A stretch of 64,000 bases of DNA from Bacillus timonensis (GTDB lineage Bacteria; Bacillota; Bacilli; Bacillales; Bacillaceae_L): assembly GCF_004799755.1 (NCBI RefSeq), contig NZ_SLUB01000019.1, positions 1 through 64,000 of the forward strand, given 5' to 3'. A program made the translations under genes and the position numbers. Within the stretch, counting starts at the first letter, position 1, and each line of letters begins with the position of its first letter. Shown in pieces: positions 8,258 through 17,268 of this stretch. The notes under the pieces were generated by a model. The model was not told the DNA's origin. It was given only the letters and a program-made list of their open reading frames with translations, and searched no databases.

Positions 8258-9445
8258 ATGAAAGAAAAATTAATGGAAATGTTAGAATCTCGCAAGGATG
8301 AAATGATTGAAATTCGTAGACACCTACATGAAAATCCAGAATTATCCTTTAAAGAGGTAAAAACCGCTCAATATATTCTTGACTTTTATAAGGGGAAGGA
8401 CGTAGAAATTCAATCCAATGTTGGAAACGGCTATGGAATTGTTGTAACAATCAAGGGGAGAAAGTCAGGGAAAAACATAGGTTTGCGTGCAGACTTTGAT
8501 GCCCTTCCAATTGTTGAGGAAGCCAACGTTCCTTTTAAATCAAAAAATGAAGGCGTCATGCATGCATGTGGTCATGATGGTCATACAGCCTACTTACTAG
8601 TGTTAGCAGATTGTTTAATTCAATTAAAGGAAGAAATACCAGGGACCATCAAAATTATTCACCAACACGCAGAAGAGGTTCCGCCAGGTGGGGCGAAAAG
8701 TATTGTAGAATCAGGTGTTCTTGATGATTTAGACAATGTATTTGGGATTCATTTGCTTCCCTTAGGTCCTGCAGGGTTGGTTGGGTATCATGCAGGATTT
8801 TCCTTCAATGGTAGAGCATATATGAAATTGAAAGTTCAAGGTAGAGGTGGACATGGCTCATCACCACATCTAGCGAATGATGCGATTGTGGCAGGTGCTC
8901 ATTTTGTAACAGCGGCTCAAACAATTATTAGTCGTCGTCTAAGTCCATTTGAAAATGGTGTCATTACGATTGGATCATTTGATGGGAAAGGAACCTTTAA
9001 TGTCATTAAGGACAGTGTGGAGCTTGAAGGTGACATTCGTTATATGACAGATGAAACAAAGGAAAAAATTGAACATGAAATTAAACGTATCGCAAAAGGT
9101 CTTGAAGAAGAATTTGGGGTAACATGTGAGCTTACTTATGAAAATGATTACCCGCCTCTATACAATGATCCTGAAATAACTGAAAAAGTTGCGGAATATC
9201 TAAAAAATGCAAATGACAAAGATATTAAAGAAGTGAAAGAATTTCCTCCGATGGCACCATCTGAAGATTTTGCTTATTATGCAAAAAAATTTCCTTCTTG
9301 TTTCTTTTACATTGCATGTACACCAAAGGGTGAAAAGGATCCGTATTTCAATCATCATCCTAAGTTTGATATTGATGAAGATGCCCTCCTTGTTGCAGCA
9401 AAAGCAGTGGGGCATGTTGTTTGTGGATATTACGAGCTAGGCTAA
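8258..9445 (+). CDS. M20D-family amidohydrolase
   Basis: 395 aa metallohydrolase of the hippurate/IAA-amino-acid/N-acyl-amino-acid hydrolase group. Metal and catalytic residues are visible: MHACGHDGHT (about residues 103-112), HQHAEEVPPGGAK (the EE pair), FGIHLLP, the dimerisation-domain GRGGHGSSPH, and the C-terminal HHPKFDIDE. No signal peptide, so it is cytoplasmic. These enzymes cleave amide bonds of N-acylated amino acids or similar conjugates. The substrate cannot be read from the sequence. Its stop codon lies inside the start of repeat copy 2. Confidence 0.88.
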   Translation: MKEKLMEMLESRKDEMIEIRRHLHENPELSFKEVKTAQYILDFYKGKDVEIQSNVGNGYGIVVTIKGRKSGKNIGLRADFDALPIVEEANVPFKSKNEGVMHACGHDGHTAYLLVLADCLIQLKEEIPGTIKIIHQHAEEVPPGGAKSIVESGVLDDLDNVFGIHLLPLGPAGLVGYHAGFSFNGRAYMKLKVQGRGGHGSSPHLANDAIVAGAHFVTAAQTIISRRLSPFENGVITIGSFDGKGTFNVIKDSVELEGDIRYMTDETKEKIEHEIKRIAKGLEEEFGVTCELTYENDYPPLYNDPEITEKVAEYLKNANDKDIKEVKEFPPMAPSEDFAYYAKKFPSCFFYIACTPKGEKDPYFNHHPKFDIDEDALLVAAKAVGHVVCGYYELG

Positions 9446-9610
9446 AAAACAATCTGTACTAATCCGCCATTTTCGTGAAAACCCATTTTCAAACAAACGT
9501 TTGTTTAATGGTTTTTCTTAAGGTTTTCAAGGGTTTGCAAATTCAAACAAACGTTTGTTTAAATAAAATGACTAGGATGAAGCAGGGAGAAATCCGCGCT
9601 GTACTAGTCA
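9444..9610. repeat. intergenic repeat copy 2 with operator pair
   Basis: Second copy of the element at 6430-6605, with the same order: AACAATCTGTACTAATC, GAAAACCCATTTTCAA, box, box, GCTGTACTAGTC. Here both boxes are perfect palindromes AAACAAACGTTTGTTT, at 9491-9506 and 9545-9560, again exactly 54 bp apart. AAAACCCATT and AATGGTTTTT around the first box form a weaker version of the terminator in copy 1. Confidence 0.85.
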
Positions 9611-9611
9611 T

Positions 9612-9633
9612 AAATTGACGATAAATTGTCAAT
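9612..9633. promoter_or_regulatory. inverted repeat upstream of tetR
   Basis: AAATTGAC and GTCAATTT face each other around a short AT-rich centre, 60 bases before the TetR gene. It resembles the TGACA...TGTCA sites downstream but with wider half-site spacing, so it may be a weaker autoregulatory site. Confidence 0.4.
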
Positions 9634-9693
9634 TTCAAGCCAACTCATTCTCTTTTTGAAAAACTTGTTCTATAATGAGGTGGGGTGAAAGGC

Positions 9694-10269
9694 ATGGCTC
9701 GTGAGCGAAAATTTACAACTGAGGAATTATTTCAGATAACAGAGGAATTGCTTCTGACACATCATTATGAAGGGTTCCAGTTTAGTTTGGTGGCGGAACA
9801 TTTACAGGTTTCTCGTGGTGCCATCTATAAGTATTTTGAAAACAAGGAAGAATTGATTACCGAATATATGCTTTATAAAATGGAGCAATTTCTTCATGAG
9901 TTAAAAGAAATCAACACAATCGAAGGCTTCCGTGCTCAGTTTGATTTTCTGCTGAATCTCATGTTTAAGAATCCGGAGCTTCATCAAATAATCGAAATTG
10001 GTAAACGTGTTCCGGTCGAAACAAACGCAAAAGTGAAAGAAAATATAGTGAGACTCGAAGGATACCATCTTCAGATGTACCAATATGTACAGGGCTTTAT
10101 TGAGGCGGGAAAGAAGGAAAACTTACTCAACACAAACATACCGGAACCTTTGATATTAGGCTATATTTTTCAATCAATCGCCATACCGAATCATTTTGGC
10201 ATACCACACGAGGTGTGGGTTGAGTCGATTAAGCAAATAATTTGTCATGGAATCTATAAAGATTTTTAA
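9694..10269 (+). CDS. TetR-family transcriptional regulator
   Basis: 191 aa. The N-terminal helix-turn-helix is typical of TetR (FSLVAEHLQVSRGAIYKYFENKEELITEYM, about residues 30-58), with a helical ligand-binding C-terminal domain. The ATG lies eight bases after GAGGTGGGG; GTG at 9685 is possible but poorly spaced. A TATAAT box lies at 9671-9676. The MMPL exporter follows, separated by three TGACA-N4-TGTCA operators, which points to this protein as its repressor. It may also bind the boxes just upstream of itself; which dyad is its own cannot be decided here. Confidence 0.87.
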   Translation: MARERKFTTEELFQITEELLLTHHYEGFQFSLVAEHLQVSRGAIYKYFENKEELITEYMLYKMEQFLHELKEINTIEGFRAQFDFLLNLMFKNPELHQIIEIGKRVPVETNAKVKENIVRLEGYHLQMYQYVQGFIEAGKKENLLNTNIPEPLILGYIFQSIAIPNHFGIPHEVWVESIKQIICHGIYKDF

Positions 10270-10270
10270 T

Positions 10271-10349
10271 TGACACAGATGTCACTTATAAAAGATAATT
10301 AACGTGGCAACAGTGTCAATTTTTTTGCTATAAAGTGACGTTGGTGTCA
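10271..10349. promoter_or_regulatory. triple TetR-type operator of the MMPL gene
   Basis: Three 14-bp dyads share the form TGNCR-N4-TGTCA: TGACACAGATGTCA (10271-10284), TGGCAACAGTGTCA (10305-10318) and TGACGTTGGTGTCA (10336-10349). Centres are 34 and 31 bases apart, about three helical turns each. A likely -10 box with upstream TG (TGCTATAAA, 10326-10334) sits between sites two and three, so occupancy would block the promoter. Confidence 0.7.
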
Positions 10350-10392
10350 CCTTTCTAAATAAAAAATAAGGAGTTGAGTTGTTCTGAAACAG

Positions 10393-12495
10393 ATGTTACA
10401 AGCCATTACAGATAAAGTCACCACAAAAAAGGGAATGTGGATTACATTAGCTACCTGGTTAATCGTAACGATGGCATTGGCAGTTTTTGCACCGAATGCA
10501 AAGGATTATGAGGTTACAAGGATTGATTCTTTGCCTGAAGATGCAAAATCCGTAGTTGCCAAAAATAAGGTGGATGAGTATTTCAAGGATAGTGAAGGAA
10601 CGCCAGGAATATTAGTGTTTCAAACGAAGGAAGGTCAACTGGAATTTGCAGACCTTGTTACTGTATTCAATCATATCGAGGAAGCGAATATTCCAGGAGT
10701 TGAGCAGGTAGTTCCGTTGGCTTCTTTACCACCACAGGCTGCTGCAGGGTTTTTCTCGGAAGATCAAACAACTGCCCTACTTCCAATCATTTTTGATTCT
10801 TCGCTCGAAACAAAGGAAGTGCGGGATTCAAAGGATCAAATGATTAAAGTTGTTGATGAAAATACCGATTTAACGTTGTATGTGACAGGTCCTGCTGGGA
10901 TTGCAACTGACTCACTCGATTTGTTTTCAAGGGCAGACCTTGTGTTAATTCTATCAACAGTTGGCTTAATTTTGATTTTATTAATTGTGATTTATCGTTC
11001 ACCACTTCTCGCGTTAATACCGTTGTTAGCAGCAGTTTTTGTCTATGAAGTTGTGATGCAAACGCTCGGTATATTAGGGAAGGCTGGTCTACTATTAAGT
11101 AATCAAACGATTTCAATCATGTCCATTTTATTATTTGCAGCGGTGATTGATTATTCGCTCTTTATCTTTTCTCGATTCCGTGAAGAATTGAAGGGTCATG
11201 AAAATAAATATGATGCAATGCGTGCCGCAATGAAAGAAACAGGGATGCCGGTCTTTTTCTCTGGAGGAACGGTTTTAGCAGCGATGCTTGTTTTATTCTT
11301 CGCTGAATTCGGAGATTATCGCAATTTCGCGCCGACCTTTGCAACAACGATGGTTGTCATTATGCTTGCTTCGATCACATTGGTGCCAGCTCTATTTACA
11401 CTTTTCGGTCGTAAGTCTTTCTGGCCAAAGGTTCCGAAGGTTGGAGATGAAAAAGTTAAAGATAATTCTATCTGGAGTAAAACTGGTCGGATGGTGGTCA
11501 AAAAGCCAGGGCTATCAGTTGCAATTATTGGCATTTTCCTATTAATCTCTGCAGCCAACATGTTCAACCTCACTTATGAGTTTGATACGATGAAGTCCTT
11601 TCCAGAAGATATGCCATCTCGACAAGGGTATGAATTGATTGAGGAGAAGTTCGCAAAGGGTGATCTTGCACCATCAACAATCTTGTATGAAGGAAAAGAA
11701 GCTTTAACGAAGGAAGAACAGGATGCATTACGAGTTGAGTTGCTAGAACAAGAACTTGTAAGTGATGTAAGGATCAATGGAATTGCTGATGATAATAAAG
11801 TAGTAAACTTCAGCTTAACATTTGAAGAAGGACCATATGATGTCAAAACAATTGATGCGATGGAACAGATGATCAATAACTCTGGCACAATCCTAGCTAA
11901 TGCAAATGTAGACGGAGAACTTTATTTTGCAGGTGAAACGGCGACAAAAGTAGACGACCGAAATGTGAACAACAGAGATGTCATTTTAATTGTGGTGCTA
12001 GAGACAATCTTGATCTTTGGAATGTTAATTGTATTAACGAAATCGTTTAAAATGCCTATCTATATGATGGGAACAATCTTAGTGTCATTTTTAGCTGCGT
12101 TAGGTCTAGGGATGTTCCTAACAAACCTATTCTTTGATATTGATACGATTAGTAACAGGGTACCATTATATTCGTTTGTATTTCTTGTTGCACTTGGTAT
12201 TGACTATAATATCATGCTTATTTCAAGATTCCAGGAGGAGCGGAGAACCCATTCTGTTAAAGAAGCTGTACAAATCGCCGTATCCAAAACGGGCGGAGTG
12301 ATCTCGTCAGCTGGTATCATATTAGCGGCAACATTTGCTGTTCTGATGACACAGCCTGTTCAATTGCTATTTGTATTCGGTTTTATTGTTGCAGTGGGAA
12401 TTCTATTAGACACCTTCTTAATTCGCGGAGTGCTATTACCAGGATTAATCATTTTATTGGAAAAGGACAAAGCGGTAAGTAAAGAGAATAATTGA
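10393..12495 (+). CDS. MMPL/RND-family exporter
   Basis: 700 aa membrane transporter. It shows the RND layout: one N-terminal helix, a large outer domain (about residues 30-180), a block of about six helices with an MMPL-type SILLFAAVIDYSLFIFSRFREEL segment, a second outer domain (about 395-530), then a second helix block ending LIRGVLLPGLIILL with the matching VALGIDYNIMLISRFQEER. The paired D/Y motifs are the proton-relay region. AAGGAG lies 19 bases before the ATG but 10 before an in-frame CTG at 10384, so translation may begin at CTG. A strong terminator follows, so the gene is monocistronic after the operators. Confidence 0.88.
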   Translation: MLQAITDKVTTKKGMWITLATWLIVTMALAVFAPNAKDYEVTRIDSLPEDAKSVVAKNKVDEYFKDSEGTPGILVFQTKEGQLEFADLVTVFNHIEEANIPGVEQVVPLASLPPQAAAGFFSEDQTTALLPIIFDSSLETKEVRDSKDQMIKVVDENTDLTLYVTGPAGIATDSLDLFSRADLVLILSTVGLILILLIVIYRSPLLALIPLLAAVFVYEVVMQTLGILGKAGLLLSNQTISIMSILLFAAVIDYSLFIFSRFREELKGHENKYDAMRAAMKETGMPVFFSGGTVLAAMLVLFFAEFGDYRNFAPTFATTMVVIMLASITLVPALFTLFGRKSFWPKVPKVGDEKVKDNSIWSKTGRMVVKKPGLSVAIIGIFLLISAANMFNLTYEFDTMKSFPEDMPSRQGYELIEEKFAKGDLAPSTILYEGKEALTKEEQDALRVELLEQELVSDVRINGIADDNKVVNFSLTFEEGPYDVKTIDAMEQMINNSGTILANANVDGELYFAGETATKVDDRNVNNRDVILIVVLETILIFGMLIVLTKSFKMPIYMMGTILVSFLAALGLGMFLTNLFFDIDTISNRVPLYSFVFLVALGIDYNIMLISRFQEERRTHSVKEAVQIAVSKTGGVISSAGIILAATFAVLMTQPVQLLFVFGFIVAVGILLDTFLIRGVLLPGLIILLEKDKAVSKENN

Positions 12496-12500
12496 TATAT

Positions 12501-12543
12501 AAAAAGAAGGCCATTATTGAACGTGATAATGGTCTTCTTTTTC
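12501..12543 (+). terminator. terminator after the MMPL gene
   Basis: Long stem AAAAAGAAGGCCATTAT/ATAATGGTCTTCTTTTT around an eight-base loop, ending in a T run. Confidence 0.9.
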
Positions 12544-12580
12544 TACTCCGTTGCAATACATGCTTTACTAATATAATTCA

Positions 12581-12609
12581 TTGACATATATAAATTAATA
12601 GTCTAATAT
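12581..12609 (+). promoter_or_regulatory. SigA promoter of the first oligopeptide operon
   Basis: Perfect TTGACA -35, 17-base spacer and TAATAT -10, 78 bases before the binding-protein start. Confidence 0.8.
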
Positions 12610-12686
12610 AATCTCAGAAAAACCTAGGTGTTTACTCGGTATTTCTCTATTTACTATAAAAAACAACTGTATGGGGGGGACAACAA

Positions 12687-14258
12687 ATGATAAATAAAAA
12701 AGTTGGAATCATATTTCTGCTTTTTGTATTAGCTTTTGCATTGATAGGATGCAGCAATGGAGGGTCCAAAGATACAGAAGGGGCTTCTGGAGACAAGAAA
12801 ACCTATAAAGATGAGATTAATATTGCAGTAACGGCACAGCCTCCAACATTAGACTCTGCCATGACAGTATCACAAGTTGCTTTAGATATAGCTGGCAATG
12901 TATTTGAAACACTTTATACATTAAATAAAGATTATGAGCCAACACCCATGTTAGCAAAATCTGTTGATGTAAGTGAAGATGGTAAAACGTATACTTTTAC
13001 ATTAAGAGAAGGAATTAAATTTCATAACGGTAAAGAAATGACTTCAGAAGATGTGGTCGCTTCAATGAATCGATGGTTGGAAAAATCATCTCGTGCGAAA
13101 TCTCTTTTGACTAACGCAAAATTTGAAGCTGAAGGACCATACACAGTTAAATTAAGTTTGGAAAATGCGACATCTGACGTGTTAATTGTGATGTCATCAC
13201 AATCCAATTTCCCTGCAATTATGCCAAAAGAAATAATTGAGTCAGCTCCTGCTGAAGGGATAACTGAATATATCGGAACAGGTCCGTTCAAATTTGAGGA
13301 GTGGAAGCAAGACCAGTTCATCCATTTGGTTAAATATGAAGATTACCAGCCTGTAGATGAAGAGCCAAGCGGCTTTGCTGGTAAAAAAGAAGCATTTGTA
13401 AATGATGTGTTTTATCACTTTGTAACAGATCATTCAACACGTATTGCTGGTATCCAAACAGGTGAGTACGATATCGCTGACAGCATACCAACAGAAAGCT
13501 ATGAGCAGCTTAACGGCTTAGATAACGTGGAAGTTCACACTTTTGTTGGTGGGACACTAACACTATTTTTTAATACGAATAATGGCGCTCTAGCTGACGT
13601 TAAAATGAGACAAGCAGTAAATACCGCATTAAATATGGATGAAATTATGATGGCAAGCTTCGTAAATGAAGATCTGTACACATTAGAACCAGGTTATATG
13701 AATCCTAATGCAGTTCAATGGAATACAGACGCTGGTAAGGATGTATATAACCAAGCAGACCTTGAGAAAGCAAAAACCTTATTAAAAGAAGCTGGTTACA
13801 AAGGCGAGGAAATTACGCTATTAACAACTGGTGACTATGCTGAAATGAGTACTGCAACAACTGTTGTGCAAGAACAGTTAAGACAATTAGGTATGAATGT
13901 TAAAATCGATAGCTTCGATTTTCCAACTTTCTTAGAAACTAAAAATGATTTCACCAAGTGGGATATCTTTATTACAAGTAATGGTTATCAGTTAACTCCT
14001 CCACAGTTGTTAGCTGTTAATCCTGAGTGGGCAGGGCTAAACGATCCGAAGGTTACCGAATTAATTAAAGCTATTAGACAAGCCCCATCAGAAGAAGAAT
14101 CATCAGCTAAATGGGATGAATTACAAGGATATCTATACGAAACCCTATCTTCAACCGCTATCGGACAGTATAAGAGTATTCTTGCTACAACGGATAAACT
14201 TGAAGGATTTGAAGTGTTCGAAGCTCCGATCATCTGGAATACAAAAGTAATTGAATAG
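12687..14258 (+). CDS. oligopeptide ABC transporter binding lipoprotein
   Basis: 523 aa, SBP family 5. Signal peptide with lipobox ALIGC (Cys about residue 22), then a Ser/Gly linker and the mature domain with TYTFTLREGIKFHNGKEMTSEDVVAS, the family signature. It would be lipid-anchored outside the cell and hand peptides (or nickel/glutathione-like ligands) to the permease encoded next. The ATG has a run of Gs as its ribosome site. Gene order is A-B-C-D-F on the plus strand. Confidence 0.88.
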   Translation: MINKKVGIIFLLFVLAFALIGCSNGGSKDTEGASGDKKTYKDEINIAVTAQPPTLDSAMTVSQVALDIAGNVFETLYTLNKDYEPTPMLAKSVDVSEDGKTYTFTLREGIKFHNGKEMTSEDVVASMNRWLEKSSRAKSLLTNAKFEAEGPYTVKLSLENATSDVLIVMSSQSNFPAIMPKEIIESAPAEGITEYIGTGPFKFEEWKQDQFIHLVKYEDYQPVDEEPSGFAGKKEAFVNDVFYHFVTDHSTRIAGIQTGEYDIADSIPTESYEQLNGLDNVEVHTFVGGTLTLFFNTNNGALADVKMRQAVNTALNMDEIMMASFVNEDLYTLEPGYMNPNAVQWNTDAGKDVYNQADLEKAKTLLKEAGYKGEEITLLTTGDYAEMSTATTVVQEQLRQLGMNVKIDSFDFPTFLETKNDFTKWDIFITSNGYQLTPPQLLAVNPEWAGLNDPKVTELIKAIRQAPSEEESSAKWDELQGYLYETLSSTAIGQYKSILATTDKLEGFEVFEAPIIWNTKVIE

Positions 14259-14283
14259 AACATTGATTTTAAAAGAGTACAAG

Positions 14284-14313
14284 GTCCTCCAATGCCTCAT
14301 CGCATTGGAGGAC
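14284..14313 (+). terminator. intercistronic hairpin after the binding-protein gene
   Basis: Perfect 12-bp stem GTCCTCCAATGC/GCATTGGAGGAC with a CTCATC loop, but no T run follows. It is more likely an mRNA-stabilising or partial-attenuation hairpin that keeps the binding protein more abundant than the permease. Confidence 0.65.
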
Positions 14314-14360
14314 TATGTATTCTATTATATTTTTTCATACTCTAAAAGGGGGAATCTCCT

Positions 14361-15311
14361 TTGATTAGTTATATTATCAAAAGAATAGTATCACTTATAC
14401 CAGTGTTGTTTGTTGTGTCAGTGGCCATTTTCCTCATTGTCCATCTCACTCCTGGTGATCCGGCTGCCGCCATCCTAGGAATCGAAGCATCAGAAGAACA
14501 AATACAAAAATTGAATGAGGAAATGGGACTAGACCTACCAATCTATCAACAGTATGTGAACTGGGTTACTGGAGTTCTTCAGGGAGATTTTGGTGATTCT
14601 TATTTTATGAATGAGCCAGTGACAGAATCGATTCTCAATCATCTAGGTCCCACCGTATCACTAGCGATTTTAGCTGAAATTGTTTCCTTATTTCTTGCCA
14701 TTCCCATTGGGATTATTGCAGCCTATCGTAGGGGCTCTATTACCGATCAATCGCTAATGATTATTTCTTTATTAGGGATGGCTGTTCCAAGCTTTTTACT
14801 TGGATTATTACTCATGTTAACGTTCGGTGTATATTTACAATGGCTTCCAGTAGCTGGTTATGACCCCTTAAGTGAAGGTTTGTGGAATCATATTAAATAT
14901 TTGATTCTTCCTGCAATTGCTTTAGGAACGATACAAGCGGCACTTGTTGCTCGCATGACCCGTTCATCGATGCTCGAGGTATTAAATAAGAACTTTATAA
15001 AAACTGCTCGTGCTAAAGGTGTGAAAGAAAGGAAAGTCATATTCAAACATGCCCTACGAAATGCATTTTTGCCTATTCTTACGGTAATTGGTCAATCCTT
15101 TGGTACATTAGTGACAGGTGCAGTAGTAGTAGAAACGATTTTTAACTTACCAGGTTTAGGTCAGCTTATTATTAACTCAATTGAAAGAAGAGATTTTGCT
15201 GTTATTCAAGGTGTCGTATTATTCGTTACGTTAATCTATGTGTTTATTAATCTTATCGTTGATTTACTATATGGTGTCATAGATCCAAGAGTTAGGCTCG
15301 ATAAAAAATAG
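14361..15311 (+). CDS. oligopeptide ABC permease, OppB/DppB type
   Basis: 316 aa, TTG start eight bases after AAGGGGG. The N-terminus MISYIIKRIVSLIPVLFVVSV and HLTPGDPAAAILG are typical of the B-type permease. The BPD domain has about six helices, with the EAA-loop segment NKNFIKTARAKGVKERKVIFKHALRNAFLPI that contacts the ATPases. It pairs with the C-type permease 17 bases downstream. Confidence 0.9.
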   Translation: MISYIIKRIVSLIPVLFVVSVAIFLIVHLTPGDPAAAILGIEASEEQIQKLNEEMGLDLPIYQQYVNWVTGVLQGDFGDSYFMNEPVTESILNHLGPTVSLAILAEIVSLFLAIPIGIIAAYRRGSITDQSLMIISLLGMAVPSFLLGLLLMLTFGVYLQWLPVAGYDPLSEGLWNHIKYLILPAIALGTIQAALVARMTRSSMLEVLNKNFIKTARAKGVKERKVIFKHALRNAFLPILTVIGQSFGTLVTGAVVVETIFNLPGLGQLIINSIERRDFAVIQGVVLFVTLIYVFINLIVDLLYGVIDPRVRLDKK

Positions 15312-15328
15312 AGGGGAGGTTTGACCAG

Positions 15329-16222
15329 GTGGTAATAGATAGAGAAAACAAATTCCATGAGATGAAAGTAAACTTAAAAAAGCAACAGCGCCAATTAATG
15401 GTAAGAAGGTTTTTCTCGAATAAATTAATGGTCATTGGAAGTGCCATATTTGTTGTCTTAATTCTGGTTTCGCTAATAGGTCCTTCCCTTATGTCTTTTG
15501 ATCCTTATGAGATGAAAGTATCACAAAGGCTACAAGCACCTGGTGCGGAGCATCTACTAGGTACGGATGAGTATGGCCGTGACCTTCTAACCAGGATTGT
15601 CTATGGTGCTAGAGTGTCAATTGGAGTAGGTTTGGCAGTAACGGTTATTTCATCAATTTTAGGTATGATTATTGGCCTATATGCAAGTTATTATCGAGCG
15701 TTAGATCATATTTTAATGCGCATTTGTGATGGGTTAATGGCTATTCCGGGGATTCTTTTGGCGATTGCTTTAATGGCAGCATTAGGGCCATCAGCGATGA
15801 ATGTCATCATTGCTTTAAGTATCGTATTTACTCCAAACATTGCTCGGATTGTTCGTTCCTCTGCTTTAGTTGTGCGCGAACAAACATATATCGAAGCGAT
15901 GAACGCGCAGGGGGCAAGTACATTCCGTATTATTTGGAGACATATTGCTCCAAACACCATCTCACCGCTTGTTGTACAAGCGACATTTGTTTTTGCCGAA
16001 ACCATTATCTCCGAAGCCGCACTTAGTTTTCTAGGAGCGGGGGTTCCAGTACCAGATCCAAGTTGGGGAAACATCTTACAGGCTGGTAAACTAGTCATTT
16101 TTAAGGCTTGGTGGATGGTTGTGTTCCCAGGTATTGCGATTATTGTATCTGTATTAGGGTTAAATCTTCTTGGCGATGGGTTACGAGATTTAATAGACCC
16201 ACATTCATCAAAGAAAAAATAG
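15329..16222 (+). CDS. oligopeptide ABC permease, OppC/DppC type
   Basis: 297 aa, GTG start after GGGGAGG. It has a cytoplasmic N-terminus followed by FFSNKLMVIGSAIFVVLILVSLIGP, the family motif HLLGTDEYGRDLLTRIVYGARVSI, and the ATPase-contact loop TYIEAMNAQGASTFRIIWRHIAPN. The C-terminal NLLGDGLRDLIDP is standard for this group. Confidence 0.9.
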   Translation: MVIDRENKFHEMKVNLKKQQRQLMVRRFFSNKLMVIGSAIFVVLILVSLIGPSLMSFDPYEMKVSQRLQAPGAEHLLGTDEYGRDLLTRIVYGARVSIGVGLAVTVISSILGMIIGLYASYYRALDHILMRICDGLMAIPGILLAIALMAALGPSAMNVIIALSIVFTPNIARIVRSSALVVREQTYIEAMNAQGASTFRIIWRHIAPNTISPLVVQATFVFAETIISEAALSFLGAGVPVPDPSWGNILQAGKLVIFKAWWMVVFPGIAIIVSVLGLNLLGDGLRDLIDPHSSKKK

Positions 16223-16268
16223 GAACCTATTTGAATTAATCATAGATTATAAAAAGGAAGGTATATTC

Positions 16269-17267
16269 ATGGAGAAGCAGCCTTTATTAAACGTGAAAAA
16301 CCTAAGAACTCATTTTCATACAGAGCGGGGGCGTGTAACTGCTGTAGATGGAATCAGTTTTCAAGTAGATAAAGGTGAGATTCTTGGTGTCGTTGGGGAA
16401 TCTGGATGCGGTAAAAGTGTCATGTCTCAGTCAATCATGAGATTATTTGATGAAAAGTATACTGCAGAATATGAAGGTGAAATCGAACTTAGTGGGCAGA
16501 ATATGCTAGATCTGCCAATTTCACAGATGCAAAAAATTCGCGGAAACGATATCTCCATGATTTTTCAAGATCCACTTAGTTCATTAAACCCCGTATATAC
16601 AATTGGTGATCAAATCTCAGAATCAATTATGTTGCACCAGAACGTGACGAAAAAAGAGGCGAAAGAAAAGGCAATTGACATGTTAAGGCTCACAGGGATA
16701 CCAGCACCAGAAAAGCGGGTGAATGAATATCCACATCAGCTATCAGGTGGTATGCAGCAACGAGTAATGATTGCTATGGCCCTTTCTTGTCAGCCCAAAT
16801 TATTAATTGCAGATGAACCGACGACTGCCTTAGATGTTACCATCCAATCTCAAATTTTAGATTTAATCTTGGAGTTAAATGAGAAGCTTGGAATGGCTGT
16901 CATTTTTATTACGCATGATTTAGGGGTTGTCTCTGAAATATGTTCCCGTGTAATGGTCATGTATCTCGGTCAGGTTGTAGAGGAAACGGATGTAGATAGC
17001 CTTTTCTCCAAACCGCTTCATCCATATACAAAAGGGTTAATGAAATCTATTCCTCAATTAGAAGGGGATCGGTCGCAAAAACTGCATGTCATTGAGGGGA
17101 CTGTACCCTCATTAGATAATATTCCAAAAGGGTGTCGTTATGCTGATCGTTGTCCATTCGCAGATGAACTTTGTAAAGAAAGTGCTCCAGAATTAAGAAC
17201 ATATGATGGAGACAAAAAAGTAAGATGCTGGCATTTTGAGAAAATTGCCCAACATGAGGAGGGATAA
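16269..17267 (+). CDS. oligopeptide ABC ATPase, OppD/DppD type
   Basis: 332 aa. Walker A GESGCGKS (about residues 42-49), signature LSGGMQQR, Walker B LLIADEPTTALD and the switch ITHDLGVV. The C-terminal oligopeptide-transport extension is complete, with the Cys cluster GCRYADRCPFADELC that marks OppD/OppF proteins. The next gene starts one base after the stop. Confidence 0.92.
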   Translation: MEKQPLLNVKNLRTHFHTERGRVTAVDGISFQVDKGEILGVVGESGCGKSVMSQSIMRLFDEKYTAEYEGEIELSGQNMLDLPISQMQKIRGNDISMIFQDPLSSLNPVYTIGDQISESIMLHQNVTKKEAKEKAIDMLRLTGIPAPEKRVNEYPHQLSGGMQQRVMIAMALSCQPKLLIADEPTTALDVTIQSQILDLILELNEKLGMAVIFITHDLGVVSEICSRVMVMYLGQVVEETDVDSLFSKPLHPYTKGLMKSIPQLEGDRSQKLHVIEGTVPSLDNIPKGCRYADRCPFADELCKESAPELRTYDGDKKVRCWHFEKIAQHEEG

Positions 17268-17268
17268 T

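Noticed and set aside
15706-16098. 130-aa open frame on the minus strand
   Set aside because: Fully inside the C-type permease gene; no ribosome site and no family resemblance.
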